A stretch of 64,000 bases of DNA from Parelaphostrongylus tenuis (GCA_019055375.1 JAHQIW010000121.1:1-64000); one strand, 5' to 3'. Shown: positions 21,530 to 34,010, numbered from the stretch's first letter. Notes: generated from the letters alone by a model not told the origin. Numbers and translations: made by a program.

Positions 21530-21740
21530 TCCCAGTACTTCTAGCTTTCAATCGTTTTTCGTCTTCTTCTTGAACGTCGTAGAATACTAGTTGGACGCAT
21601 CTCCTTGCGATTTCGGGAATAGCTCGGTTGTGAAGTTCCATAGGGAGATCGTTGTTGATTGCCGAGTGTTAAACGTGGTAAGCGGCACCTCGCGCGTCGT
21701 TACGAGCATCGCAGCCACTCGGCTACTGCGCCTCAGAAAA
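21530..21740 (-). mobile_element. SINE-like repeat, family D, copy 3
   Basis: Best-preserved copy of the family at 9448 and 17484. The minus-strand head contains the tRNA-like GCCGAGTGGCTGCGATGCTC, resembling the A-box region of a serine- or leucine-type tRNA; the body ends with GACGTTCAAGAAGAAGACG and AGTACTGGGATCC. Confidence 0.7.
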
Positions 21741-22144
21741 AGTTGATAGATATAGAAAATCAATAGTCCACATTGAAATCTGAGAATAGGCTATGTGGAA
21801 CAGCAGCGCAAATTCAACTAGAATATAGCTAGATACAGATTCATCGTGCTCTCATTTTACTTTATAGAAGAACGATAGGCTCTTATGAGATAGGAAGTTG
21901 CAAATCTGGAATGGGTTGATGGTTTTTGAACAGATTTGAACAAATATTACATGTGCAGCAATAGAACGGCGGGATTATTGGTTTGAATCGATCAAAATCG
22001 GCTTCAGAATGGTTTTGAGGACATTCTGCTTCGAAATGATAAAAGAATAAAAATAATTGAACTTTTCAAAGTTGTTTGATATACTGCATTATTGGAGTGT
22101 AATAATTTACGAAGTCAATACTTTTGTCTTCACAGAGTAGTCTG

Positions 22145-22260
22145 ATGCACGAAAGAATGAAAGTCTCGATTAGCCGATGATAGCGAATAGAGCCGCAAAT
22201 CGTATCCACCTATGATATTTTCAAAAATCAAAAGCAAACCACCGCTGAAAGCGGTGAACA
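22145..22260 (-). CDS. Possible minus-strand exon
   Basis: Acceptors CACCGCTTTCAG (near 22248) and ATATCATAG (near 22213) precede open frames. One reads IIGGYDLRLYSLSSANRD, the other VDTICGSIRYHRLIETFILS. Frame and donor are unresolved, so this is only a candidate upstream exon of the 19-21 kb gene. Confidence 0.25.
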
Positions 22261-22399
22261 AGAAGAATTCTAATTGACAATACAAGAAGAAATAGTTTTG
22301 CTTAAGAAGAAAATAGTTTTGTAGGCTTAGCTTCAAAAAGGTATTAAGTCGTGGGCGCTGCCACATTCTCGCAAGTCCTTAAGTCTTCAAGAAAAAAAG

Positions 22400-24370
22400 A
22401 GAAAAAAATCGAGCTTTTAATAAACGAGGAAGTTCCCATGTAGGGCAAGTGGACCTGAAATGAACGGTACTGTCGTATAAACATAGAAGGAGCTGGATTA
22501 TTTCCTTTGAATAAAAAAAACCAGTTAATTGTTCTAAAGTCTGTGTTGAAATCGAAACTTTTAGGTTGTTTGAAAATGAGATGGCAGATTAGTAATGCAT
22601 AATGCTTCGTCGAAATTTGAGCTAATCTGCAAAGCTGCCAAAAAGCGCTAATTTGCTCTGCCCATTAAACGGAAGCTGAATCTGAGCTGAGGAAACGAGG
22701 AGAAACTACTATGAAAGAGATAGAACTATGAGCAGTAGCGAAAATTACTTGAGCTCGTTGATGATTTCTACAACTACACGGAATCAATCAGCCTTTACCC
22801 TAACTTGATGTACAATTGTTGGGTGAGAATGAGTCATGATAAACGCCTGCTATGCTTGCAGTCACCTCCACGATGCTCAGTGGATTCGAATACATATCTC
22901 TTTTCTAAATATTTGATCAATACCGAATAACATGGCTTAGCAGAGAGGCAAGCCAAGTTTTTACAAATTTAGTAATCTCATTTTCATTTGATCACTTCCG
23001 TCTTTCAAATCGCTCACAAAGGGTGTCTAATCGAATAAAGGCCAAAATTCATGCTTTTTTGGAAGCGCCATTGTCGTAATACACAAGAACATTCACAAGA
23101 TGAGTGATTGCACTCTTAGCGATCCAATTCGGGGCTTCAACTAGAATCATGTAATAAGTTTTCAGTCATCAATGAGGCAAGGCAAAAAGACTGGATTCAA
23201 AATCTTATATAAACACACAAACCAACTACATTTTGAGATACATGTATAAAATGTTGAGACTTCACATTAAGTGCAGGCGATCGTCTGCGACTAATAATCT
23301 AAGTCTTTGCTATCTATTTGACTAGAAATAATGCTCGTACGGGCTAAATTATTCAAGGAACTAAAAATGCGGAAATTATTTCACGAATTCGACCAGTTTT
23401 TATGCCTGAATTTGACGCCATCTAGTAGATCCGAATACAAAGCGCGAGCTGAATTCGATTTTAAGAATGAGTGGTGAAGTGTGCAATGCTGGATTTGAAG
23501 TGCTTTCTTCTGTTCTACGTTATCTTCACTTCAACGGCGTTCACGGATGTGTCGACCACGAACTGAAAAAGGCACAACAATCCTCACCCTTTCTCCTTCC
23601 TCACTTCGTTTTTTCAAAATTACGAAGTAAGACCCACTTGGATCAAAATTTTTCTGTCCCATTAGTGTTTGTTCTTAATCCGCTTGGTTGGGGTGACATC
23701 AGAGAACGAAATGACAAGAACGCGCTGGTTCGATTCCCCTCCAACATTCTAATGCAATCAGTCATCTGAACGCCTAAGATCATGTTAGCGCAGCTACTTA
23801 CAAAAAAAAAAACAAAGGGAATCACCTCAACTAACGTTCTGTGACATTCATAAAAAAGAAGAAATCTTCAATCAGCAGCCGAAGGAACACATGAAATCTC
23901 CGACGACCTCTATGGAGGATGAATGTGATGGAGACATAGAGCGAAGAAGTGCTGAGACCAGCACATAAATTTAAATGACGGTTCGTATAAACTAGATTTA
24001 CATACTCAAAATTATTTCATTATCGCCCATCCACGAAATTCAATTCAGAACAGTATTTGTGAACCGCGAAGAATTTTCATTTTTCTAAGGCTATCAAACT
24101 TTATGCGTGACCTAAAGCGGTTTATTTGACTTTTTACAAGTAAGGTTTACTACAATATTAAATGACAGTCTTGAAATGTCTTTGAAATTCATCCGTTTCT
24201 CACAACGTTTACTCGGAATGCGCACCTCATGGCTTCATAACTATTCTATCTGCGGTATACAAGAGAACATATCGTACCGATAGCAAGCACAAACAAATGG
24301 TCATTTTTAAGGAGGGGTAACAAATGGAGATGGAGAAGAGCAATGGAGTGGACCTTTGAGAGAATGCAAG
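22400..24370. other. Mostly unassigned
   Basis: A plus-strand candidate terminal exon at about 23877-23968 (acceptor CTTCAATCAG, then QPKEHMKSPTTS and a stop at 23966) is the only piece I could pick out. A 100-residue plus ORF at 23467-23769 has no recognisable domain. Confidence 0.25.
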
Positions 24371-24436
24371 CGTAGTTTTGGGCTGCCACCACAATAATGG
24401 GTGGGTGTGCTCGTGGTTAACGTTAACCATCTCATT

Positions 24437-24536
24437 AGCAGATAGGAACGATTTCAAAACTGTGGAATGGGCCTCACAGACCTCAATATATTTGAAGCAG
24501 GCTACCAAAATGATTATGGATTTATCGAAAAAGGAG
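24437..24536 (+). CDS. Candidate plus-strand exon
   Basis: Acceptor CATCTCATTAGCAG and donor GAG|GTAACT bound an open frame reading RNDFKTVEWASQTSIYLKQA and TKMIMDLSKKE. It is the only exon of its gene that I found, so it remains tentative. Confidence 0.35.
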
Positions 24537-25154
24537 GTAACTGAAAAACTACTGGTGAAAACGGATCATTCAAGTAGATAATGCACACTTTTTTGTAGTT
24601 TGGAATCGCTTAACTGTATCTCTGTGGCTTGTTGTTTAGTGAAGAATCTTTAACCTCATCGCTACCACTTTGATTTTACTACTGAGCGATAATTTCTCGC
24701 TTCCCAGGCGCCTTTAATGTCTCACCAGAACTGCGGAAAAGTATAAATTTCTTTCAAGATTCTCAGTTTCAACACCTTCAAAAGCGACCTGATAACGTTT
24801 TTTAAGCCTCTCATGAGATCTGTTATAGCACTTATAAAGGCAGTGCTGACATAAGTTTCAGCCTTTCAGCTTCATCAGTAGTTCGTTTCAGCCAGTCTCT
24901 TGTAGACGAGTATTTTTACGTATGAAGGAGTCGACAACGAACATATAAAGGATCGGCGACAAGCAGTTGAAAAGAATGGTATTTTGATAAACGTTTTACC
25001 AGCCACGAATCGACTGTAAAACACTGTAAAACACTGTACGTTGGCTCTTATCACCTTGCGCGTGCAACATAATATGTTCGTAGTCAATTGCTTTATATGT
25101 AGGATGTAGGAGATATACTTCCCTACGAGGTATTGGCTGAAATGAAAGGCACCG

Positions 25155-25215
25155 TGCAATTGACGACGATGAAGGCCGAAACGTACGTCCAGCACTATAT
25201 GGGTGCTATAAAAGA
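25155..25215 (+). repeat. GATGAAGGCCGAAACGTACGT motif repeat
   Basis: A copy of a dispersed motif also found at 34011-34042 (-), 34086-34120 (+) and 34344-34380 (+). It looks like the end of a repeat family; see findings. Confidence 0.45.
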
Positions 25216-25259
25216 CGTCATAAAAGGGTTAAAATATCCTACCAGATTCTATATTGTTC

Positions 25260-27300
25260 TAAGCATGGCCTTAAAAAACAGTTAGAGAAGAAGCTGTATT
25301 CCAAAAATATGCAGCAAATCTGTGGACAGTATCGTCTCACCCAAATATGAACCCAAGTATTAATTTCCCCTTCCCATTATAAAACGTTCTAGTATGTTAA
25401 TGTTAACGAATTAACGCCTATGTCTTATCTAAAGTAAACACACGTTTTAGCTGCCAAATATGACTCACAAAATCTTTCTCTGGAATGCTTGTGAAATCGA
25501 TAGCTTGACCCATGAAGATGACTCTATAAACTCTATTTTTTCTTTTTAATCAAGAAGTTTGTTGCAAAGAGGGCAACTACTGGGAAAACAGCTCATCATA
25601 GGTCAATTAAAGTTATAAACCTACATTTTACGAGCTAACATACAATTTTTTAACCGCAAAATTCAGTGATCATCGATTACCAGTTTAGGAAAACACTTCG
25701 GTGCACTAAGAGGAGCAACCTAGAAGCTAAATGTGTCGATCGACGCCTGCAATTCGCATGTGCACCATACAATTTTTATAACCGCAAAAATGAGTGATCT
25801 TCTGCCCATCATTTTGCAGAGCATACCGTATACAGACGCCTCGCTTTTTCTGAGTTCCGTATAGCTTTGATACCGAATTCATACTTGATCTTCTGTGGAT
25901 CATTTCACAGGCACTTCACATAAGAAGTACGCCATGTAGTTTCAGTGGTCCACATGCAAATAAAGCCTGCTACTAGTGCCGTGCTTAAAATAGCTGTTTA
26001 CTATTATTTGATCATGTTTACTTAGAAGAATGCTTTTCACAATTCGATGTCTCCATTTTAAGTCTCACGATTGTCAAGAATGTATGAAATCCTTTTTTCT
26101 TTGCACGTAAGAGCTATAAGTTTGGAGAGAAAGTTCTGAGTTACTTGTAGAAATTTGAGATAGTGCATGAATTTCAAAAAAAACGATAATGGCTATTCTT
26201 CAAACAAAAGCGCTCGCTTTATACGACTTTCAGTCATCGGTTCACCATATTTCGGATCTCCTCGAAGTATCATTCGTTTAAGTTCGAATCAAAAAACCTC
26301 TTGACATGCTTCTTCAGCTTCATGAAACATTTCAATCGATGACCCTGGAAAATCGACGTCCATGAGAAATCGACGTCCTAAACAAGGAAGTCAAGATCTC
26401 CTGCATTGAAGCGCTAAATTTAGCGTCCAGCAGCAAATTTGCTTATTGTTTATTCCATTTCAACTGCGTTAATTTTCATTGACTGCATCTCGCTGTGACC
26501 CTTTCTCCAAAAATGACGCAATAAAACACGAACTTCGACTGTATCGTTGGACATGGCGGAGGCCTCTAAAAAAGTGAAATTACAGACAAATAATATCTAG
26601 GCTTTCAGTGAAAAAATCCCATTTAATAAACTGTAATATTTCCATGGTATGCATGAGAGTTATCTCAATCTTTTTGAAGTGCCCCAGGACTTTTTCCCCA
26701 ACCGTAGTATTTACGCATCAAAACCTTATGGTCCTGTGGAGGAAGTTGTAAAGCATAGATAGGACAAGAGGAAAGTTGAAGTACATCCGATTTGAGGAGA
26801 ATAACGATTTATTTAAGGAGAATAACGTCCTACACACTTTGAGGACAACGCGCACACGTGTAGGGCAGCAACGCGGCGGATAATCCTCTGCGTTCGTCTC
26901 ATTTCACTGTGATTTCAGCATGATAGATTGGTTCATCTCCGTGATTTGAAAAAAAAAATTTTGCGTATTTCACCCTTCGCATGTTCCTTGAATTCTATCT
27001 AAACGGCAGTAAGCCATTATTGAATAATTATCTCCTAAATACAAAGAAAAAGACTGCTCACGTTAATCATTGTTGTAGGCTGAACTTCTGATTGCGAAAA
27101 GTATACTGAAGAGATCGAAGGTGTCATAGGCCTGCTTCGAGGTAGTTATGATTAAGATAAGAGTAAACACCGACTTGAAGCACCGGAGTCGGTACTCAAG
27201 ATTTTATTGCACTTGGAAAAAGGAGAAGAATCTGCAGACGCCTTTTTTCTTCGAAAAAGCCTTAGTGCTAGAAAGCTTTTTCCTGAACTCATTGTAATCA
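25260..27300. other. Intergenic, no feature identified
   Basis: AT-rich with no supported exons. Two related short stretches occur near 25640 and 25765 (both contain CATACAATTTTT and AACCGCAAAA followed by AGTGATC), a local duplication about 125 bp apart. Confidence 0.3.
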
Positions 27301-27319
27301 ATAAATCATTTGGATTCTG

Positions 27320-27475
27320 TATCATAGTTGCTCCGTTCGTTGAGTGACTCGATCGGACACCAATAAAACTTCCTTCTTCACTATCGCGCGTAAGTGTAAC
27401 CTAGTGAGACCTATTCGCTCAGGGAATCCGTTGTAGAACACATGTCTTTTCTGAGCTTTTGCTTGCAGCTGAAAG
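27320..27475 (-). mobile_element. RTE LINE 3' fragment
   Basis: A short minus-strand RTE 3' terminus with the GAGTGACTCGATCGGACACC motif, matching 14217-14320 and 5855-5990. Confidence 0.7.
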
Positions 27476-28006
27476 CTTAGAATATGTGGAAGTAAAATAC
27501 TTAGCTGGACCAGGCTAAGCTGTCCCCTCAGTGATTTATCAGTTGATTATTTGCAACAAACATCGTTATCAAGAAAGAACAAAATGAACAGAATGGACAA
27601 ATATGGTTTCAAACAGTTGAGTGGAGATGCAAAAAAGACGTCTTTTTTTTATTGCAAACGCCATTGGATATCTGTACCTTCGGCTATCGACTAATTATCC
27701 AGGATGAAATTTTATACACTAGAACGAACCACTTCAAAAAAGAGAACCGCCTATGGGCGCCGCTTCACCATTAGTGAGTTAATACGAGTTTCTGAGTTGT
27801 TAGAGTAGGTCGGCAGCAAAGGGCTTATATTAGAAAGAAAAGTGAAAGAAAGCCGGTTGATGAAAATACTGTTCGGTTATACCGAAGAAAACTAAAGGAA
27901 ATGAATGATCATAATGTTAGAAGTAGAAGACGGAAAAGTTAGAAAAAAGTTTTAACTTCACTTGTAAACAAAATCTTGCTTGCGTCTATTCTCTCTTATA
28001 GTATTA

Positions 28007-28506
28007 GGTCGCTCCATAAGTTCTGGTAGTAGGACAATAAGCACCCATTTTAGTAACCAGAAGTAATTGAAGTGAATGATTTTGGTATCGTTCAATTGCG
28101 CATTTTCTTGCAAACATTTTACAATTTTGCTTATTACTCACGCACGAAATGGCGCGTAGGGAAAAATGCTAGTGAATGAGCGTGCGAGATCAATGGAGCA
28201 TTCTGTGGACGACCCGAGCGCGACTGACTTTTCAGAGTGTTCTTTCCGGCTTTGAACTTAGCGAATCACTTCCTTGCCGCGCTTTCTGCAACCGTATCAT
28301 CGTCTCAGCTTCATTAATCTTGTACGTCGCTTCACTGACACTTTCCCCTACGCGCCATTCGTGCATGGGTAGGGAAGCGAATTTACTCCCAAGACAGCTC
28401 CTTCTTGAAGCAAGTATGGGCAAGTTGAATACCAAAATGCTCGCAAGGAAATCTCGTTTGTAAATTTAGTGTTTATTTCCCTCGTGCCAAAACTTATGGA
28501 TCGACC
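28007..28506. mobile_element. Mariner-derived foldback element (MITE)
   Basis: Terminal inverted repeats begin GGTCGCTCCATAAGTTCTGG on the left and, reverse-complemented, GGTCGATCCATAAGTTTTGG on the right, each next to a TA. Both arms carry the coding sequence for the transposase N-terminal motif (M)HEWRVG(E) in opposite orientation (about 28145-28185 plus; 28372-28330 minus), so the element is a palindrome built from an internally deleted mariner. The same motif occurs at 35158. Confidence 0.75.
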
Positions 28507-29185
28507 TGATATTGCTCTATAAACTTTTATTATGCAAAAAGTAAGCCTTATGTGAAAATTAAAAACACGTACATAAATAGGATTCTACGAACTTTCAATC
28601 AAACCAAAATATTTCTTTTAAGCCGAGTAAATGTAGGGTGCCAATCTCTGTGGACATTGTAAAAAAGAGGCATGAATCCACTGTAATAAAGAGAATGAAG
28701 AAGAAAAGACACTAATTGTGGAGAGAATGCGCGATTGGAGGATACTAATAATTGAGGATATGAGACAATTAAGAAGTGAAAATCAAACATTGAAAGAATG
28801 TCGCCCAAGTACTTCTTTTGAACGTTATTTTTTTTATCAAAACTGCTCAAATTTTTCGAGTGAATTTCCAATAAGCTGCTTATGAGACAAAATGATTTAT
28901 ACTGGATGGCGAGTACGGTTATGCTGACGCTTTTGTCATTTGTCGCCACAACATCGTCGTAAACAGAGAATTACTTCTACTGATACAACGACTAGCTGAA
29001 ACTTATGGGTATACCGTGAGACAATGTGCGACGGAAAATCGTATTACTTAGAATGTTTTTCTCATACCATTCTATTATAGACTAAAATCCTGGGTGAGAT
29101 TTGATCAAGCTTTGAAAATCGTCACATTCGCTGGAAATGAATTTAAAGTGGTTTCAATTATTAGTGCTAGACAGAGAAATTACCA

Positions 29186-29187
29186 AG

Positions 29188-29226
<39 letters not shown>
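29186..29226. repeat. TA microsatellite
   Basis: About 17 TA units with a CATA terminus. Confidence 0.9.
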
Positions 29227-29358
29227 CGCGAAATTTCTCGAAAATCGGTATCGGAAACGATTTGGTTCTACGAAGCGAAAAGTATAATAGTAGCCTCGAT
29301 GTATGATTGCTCGGAATAATGATGAAGAAAACAAATTAATAACAAGCGAAAAAACAAG

Positions 29359-29671
29359 GTGGCTCACAACAATAATGAGCTGAACCTCATAATGAATGTA
29401 ACAAGTAACATTCGACGGGACCTCGCCCAACATCATTCAAGATTAGTCGCTAAGTTAAAAGCACTTTCCGATACGCTTATTGAAGTTTTTGAGAATTCCA
29501 AAAGCAACCATATAGATATTTATCATCATCTGAGTGGGTTGCCACCAAAATCCGCCATGCAAAATAGGCCATCCATCCGCCAATCTCATTATATAACAAT
29601 GACAGCAGTTAGACAGCTAGAAAATAGTGTTGATGGATATGCTAAATATGCAACGACGCAGAATGCGTTAA
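29359..29671 (+). CDS. Unrecognised plus-strand exon-like ORF
   Basis: About 100 residues open, with SNIRRDLAQHHSRLVAKLKA and an apparent donor AAA|GTGAGC at 29671. No acceptor or start is compelling. The predicted helix-rich peptide has no recognised family. Confidence 0.3.
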
Positions 29672-29699
29672 AGTGAGCATTCTAGGGCATTCAGATATT

Positions 29700-31300
29700 T
29701 TCATGTGACTCGAACAACTCAAATGATGTACCAGAAAGAAACAAAAAATACTTTTTCATACCAGTCATATTTCTTTGCTAATCAAGCCTGAAGTACGAGG
29801 TGGCTAATAAACCACTTTGTTCTTGATGTTTCTACGCTTTCGCCGAATGATCTGAGTCAGTGTGCCACAGTCATTTATCCTCGTTGTGGGTGTTCGCCTT
29901 CGTTCTTATCATAGGCTGGGCTTTCTTCGAAGAAATCGTCGTTTGAATGAAAGACCTCACTTGACGAGCTCCAGAAAAAGCAGGATGAAACTCGTGCTCA
30001 TTAGATATTTGTTTTGCTAATTAGTTAATCACCCTTTGATAGTGATAACACGCTTGTTTTCTCCAAGCTTCTATTATGCAAAAGTCGGTATTCTGAGGGG
30101 CTTTCACAGAACTCTCTAATTTATTTAGATATTTAGATTTATTTAGATACGGAAGCCAATCAATCATATTTTCTTTGTTGATCAAATCTATATCACGAGG
30201 TATGTTAAGAGACAATTATATTCGACAAACGTTTTGACGCGTTTCGTCTTCTTCATAGTCGAAGATCAAAGTCAATGTTTCACAGTAGTTCTTCTCATAT
30301 TAATCCACCCCGTATTTTACATTATAATAAAACCACTTTAGATTAAAAGGATTTCGGATTATATTGATCTATAATGAACACGTTTGGCTTGACGGGTTCA
30401 CTGAACTACGAGCAATTTTTCGTCGGCTCCGCATTTTCAGATTTCGTGAAACAGAAAAATAGTTTTGCATTAATAAGACTTCAGCAGTCGTAAGCATCAC
30501 AGATTTCCAAGGGAAGCTCCGTTACTCTGTGGGTGTAAACGGTATCTTTGCTAATATTTTTCATGTGTTGCCATGCCTGTGATGCAAATCCATTTCTGAC
30601 GCCATCTGGAAGCTAACTGATTGTCCACAGTCAAAATATCAGCCGAATTAAGCCTAGTCACCAACCACTTGGTATTAGCTAAATCATGAAGGAAACACTA
30701 CTTCTACCTTATCTCAATCCATTTTTCAAGTTTTTGGAAGGAACGTTATTTTCGAACCCTCCAGACTTTATTACTTGTTCGACTGCTTAGATCTCGGCAA
30801 TTTTAATGCTATACTTATTTCTAAACAGGCTTTTAAGTTGCACTGTAGCAGTGAAAACGAAACTGAGTTCCATACTTGGCGCGCATTTTCGCTCGAGCAA
30901 TATGTGTCGATGGCTATGTGGAATGGGGAATTTCTCAACATAAACGATAAACAATAAACAATAAGAGCTGGAAGTGCGAAGCACTCTAAGGTTTAGGCTC
31001 GTAGCGAGTTCAATCGACAATATAAAATGGAAGTGAAAGCTCGAGCGTATAGAACGCTAGAATAAAGGTTCTTCTACAGTTCTAGTACAAAAAATAGACA
31101 TTTCTATGGAATAGAGAGAAAATTTCCAAATATAGCGAAAATCATGCCCCCTCATGGTGCCTTTGAGATCCTCGCACGCAACGGGAATCGAGAGAAGCGA
31201 TAATACGCCCCAAAGGCTGTAGGTAATCTTCTTTTGACTATTACAGTGCACTAACATAACCTTTTCATAAACCCACCACACTTTTGAAATCACCTTTTTT
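29700..31300. other. Intergenic with small dispersed repeats
   Basis: Copies of the repeat seen at 20425-20540 occur at about 29820-29950 and 30215-30300. Nothing else is supported. Confidence 0.3.
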
Positions 31301-31465
31301 GAATAACACAGGATTCAATAATAGCTCCGGTAAATTTGCACTTTGTATATTTTAAGAGTGATATGATGTTTTTTTATCAGTTCTGATACTTATACCAATT
31401 TTTCTGCTTAATTCTGGTCTAGAATGTGTTTGACTCATTTGTCCCTATTTAGCTGAGCTAAAGTT

Positions 31466-32461
31466 ATGGATGGTAAAAATGGAAGCTATTCAGTTGCACA
31501 AGACGGGAATAAAAAAGAACCGTTATTAATAAAATTACTAGTTTCGAACTATGAAGTGTCTGTAAAGTGTATACACGTGAAACGTTCCAAAGAAACTAGT
31601 GTTGATGAGGACCGTCTTCAAAGAGGTCGTCCATCCACTTCGTCTACTACGGAGAACATTCAGAAGATCATTGGAAAATCTAACAAAATCCGGAGAGTTC
31701 GATGCGCAAAATAGCAGAGAAGCTCGAGATCAGCGAATACAGAGTCCGAAGCATTTGAAAATAAGCTGAAGCAGCGCAGCTACAAGACATTCGTGCTCAC
31801 TTCCTGGGCAAAAAGATGAAAAACGGCTTCAGGCACGGTAATTGATTCGTTTAATAGCTGGAGCTCGTCTATCAAGAATGCTCCTTACAAATAAAAAGAT
31901 ATTCACGGTCGCCACTTCACAATCGCCAAAATCAGAGTCAACTTTACAAGAAGGGTCAGCAAAAGTTTGCAACAGCAAAAATCATGAGCCACAGTCGTTT
32001 TTCGACCTCTGTTCGGCATTTACACTATCGGAAGACGCCGTTGGTCTTCATCAACACAAACGCCAAAATCAACGCCGCTAACTGTTACCAGCAAGTTTCG
32101 CGGGGCGTACATGAGCCTTGGAGTGCTCAGCACTTTGACGCCGACGGACATACGCGTCAGCAAGACTGAGTTCTTGCGCATTAGGTCCGTTAAACAATAG
32201 CCATCTAACAACAGCAGTTTTCAATTTCTGGAGCAAGGATATTTAATCGTCAAAGTTGTCGGATCTCAACCCAATAAGTTACTTTATATGGTCCATATTG
32301 GACATAAAGTCTCGGCTACTCGCTGCACTACCGTAGACGCTTTCAAGACCGCTTTGACACGTGCTTGGGACGAAATTACGGTGAAACCGGATCGCGCAAT
32401 GTTAAAAATTTTTCTCAGGAGATTTCGCAAATGTTTAGAGGCCAAAGGAGGCAAATTTTGA
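31466..32461 (+). pseudogene. Tc1/mariner (maT-like) transposase pseudogene
   Basis: Successive segments follow the family order across shifted frames: GRPSTSSTTENIQKI (31629 onward), IAEKLEISEYRVRSI with helix-turn-helix character, TNKKIFTVATSQSP, NSKNHEPQSF, TPLVFINTNAKINAA, a PWSAQHFDAD segment, and the C-terminus DAFKTALTRAWDEITVKPDR ending EAKGGNFE with a stop at 32461. Several stops and frameshifts make it inactive. Terminal inverted repeats were not identified. Confidence 0.85.
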
Positions 32462-32469
32462 GATTTTGA

Positions 32470-33255
32470 CATGAACTTATTTGATTACTGTTATATTTGT
32501 TGATTTAAAAGACGTATTTGTTCCTTCAGTCGAAAGAATTCATTTGTTTATGCAGTATTGTTTTACTGATTAGATATCTGAAGAAATTCCCAAAACTTCT
32601 CTTTAACCCAGTATATTAATCACTTTAGTCCAAGAGCAAAGCACTATTCAGCTAAAAACGCTCCGAGTGTGTTAATTTTAATTTCGCTACGACAGCGCAC
32701 TGGAAAGGAATTTCAAGAAAATAAGTGCAGTATTAGAGTAGCCAAGATTTACACTAACGAATGACTAGTAAAAGTGAGAAAAATATGAAGATCGTATCCA
32801 TCGATGATGAAGATTGTTTTCTGAACACCAAAGCGATGGAAACTGTAATTTCGCTCTCACTCTTTTATAACCTTCGACCTTAGACAAATTTCAAATTAAA
32901 GTAGCATTGCAGATGATTCTTTTTCATATTTCGATCAAAGCACAATAGACCCTTCACCAGAATATCAGATTTTCAGCTCTTCAATCAAGAAAGTTGGCGG
33001 CAGTCATCAAAACTAATATTAGGTGTTATATGTTAAGCGACAGGTAAGATGAGACCGATATGAGGAAGCACTCTAAACACTTCAAAAATTACATCAGCCT
33101 TAGTGGTTGATTGAGAATATTTAGCTTCACTAAATTCAATGCCTTACTTATCGAATTTGTGCAAACAAAAATTTTCAAACTGTGAAATTCTTCGAAATTA
33201 CGACTAGGCTCAGACACATTTCTGTAATGGGAATAGGAATAGCACAATGAGCACA
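32470..33255. other. No feature identified
   Basis: Possible 3' flank of the transposase pseudogene; I could not find its terminal repeat. Confidence 0.3.
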
Positions 33256-33262
33256 TATTATA

Positions 33263-33590
33263 CCTTTATTTCGAGTGTTTTGTTAAGACCACTCTCAAAT
33301 TTCAACAGATGCTTCCATTATTATTTGAGCCAACTTGTCATGTGGTCTGGTAAGGGCTCTTGTATAGCCCGATACACGTGTCTCGTCCTTACAGACTCGT
33401 TAGTAGGGCAGAACCCGTCGTCTCTCGATTTTTCTATAGTCAGTTCTCTCGAGAGCCCTACTCTCCCTACAGAGAGTTATCGAAGACAAAAGTTTTACAC
33501 TCTATGTCAAGTGAAATTTCCACCTCAAATAATAATGAAAGGATCTATTGAAATTCGAGCGTGGTCTTAACAAAACACTCGAAATAAAGG
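33263..33590. mobile_element. Hammerhead inverted-repeat element, complete short copy
   Basis: A 328-bp element with near-perfect terminal inverted repeats of about 65 bp: the left end starts CCTTTATTTCGAGTGTTTTG and the right end is its reverse complement, and the repeats run inward to ATTATTATTTGAG / CTCAAATAATAAT. It carries a mutated hammerhead on the minus strand (33354-33416), then a GAGAGTTATCGA segment and a CTATGTCAAGTGAAA segment that also occur in the 35.7-kb and 33.6-kb copies. Confidence 0.82.
33354..33416 (-). ncRNA. Hammerhead ribozyme copy with mutated core
   Basis: Same architecture as the intact copy at 35761-35823, but the catalytic box reads CTAACGA (the invariant G of CUGA changed) and the second box reads GAGA instead of GAAA. 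Stem II (GTC...GAC) and the palindromic CACGTG stem III remain. Cleavage is not expected. Confidence 0.7.
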
Positions 33591-33596
33591 TTTAAT

Positions 33597-33870
33597 ATGA
33601 TTAAAAATACCAGCCAAAGAGCAATCGAATGTATAACACTCTGTGTTAGGTAAAAATTTTACTTGACATGGAGTGTAAAACGTTCGTCTTCGATAATCCT
33701 CTGTAGGGAGAGTAGGGCTTCCGGGAGAACTGACTAATAATAAAACGATCGAAAGACGACAGGTTCTGCACGACTGACGAGTCTGTAAGGACGAAACACG
33801 TGCATCGGATTGTACAAGAGCCCTTACCAGACCACATGACAAGGCTCAAATAATAATAAAAGGATCTAAT
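33597..33870. mobile_element. Hammerhead element, second arm (truncated)
   Basis: Inverted relative to the left arm of the 35.7-kb element and aligning with it from the CTCAAATAATAATAAAAGGATC end inward to TAACACTCTGTGTTAGGTAA and a GAGCAATCGA-type inner segment. It follows the 33263-33590 element directly and lacks the outermost terminal repeat. Confidence 0.75.
33762..33822 (+). ncRNA. Hammerhead ribozyme copy, probably impaired
   Basis: CTGACGA at 33774-33780 (the variable seventh position is C, which is tolerated), stem II GTC/GAC, GAAA at 33793-33796. However, the base that should pair with the last A of GAAA is C rather than T (CACGTGCA at the cleavage site) and lower stem I has two mismatches. 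Activity is doubtful. Confidence 0.72.
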
Positions 33871-34010
33871 GACGCACTTATTCGTCAACAACAAATATGT
33901 TTGTATAAACATCTATCTCACCGACTATTTTAAAATCTCGCTAAAGAATTTAAGATAGTCTGTGAGAGTGTTTAAAGTTTTTTTGACGTTACTATGCCAG
34001 ATACATTAAT

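Noticed and set aside
33247..33570. ORFs sharing a MWSGKGSC...LTDS motif (also at 33567-33912 minus, 35732-36052, 37253-37585 minus, 53035-53511)
   Set aside because: They are the antisense of the hammerhead arms. The sharing reflects conservation of the element, and frames differ beyond the ribozyme.
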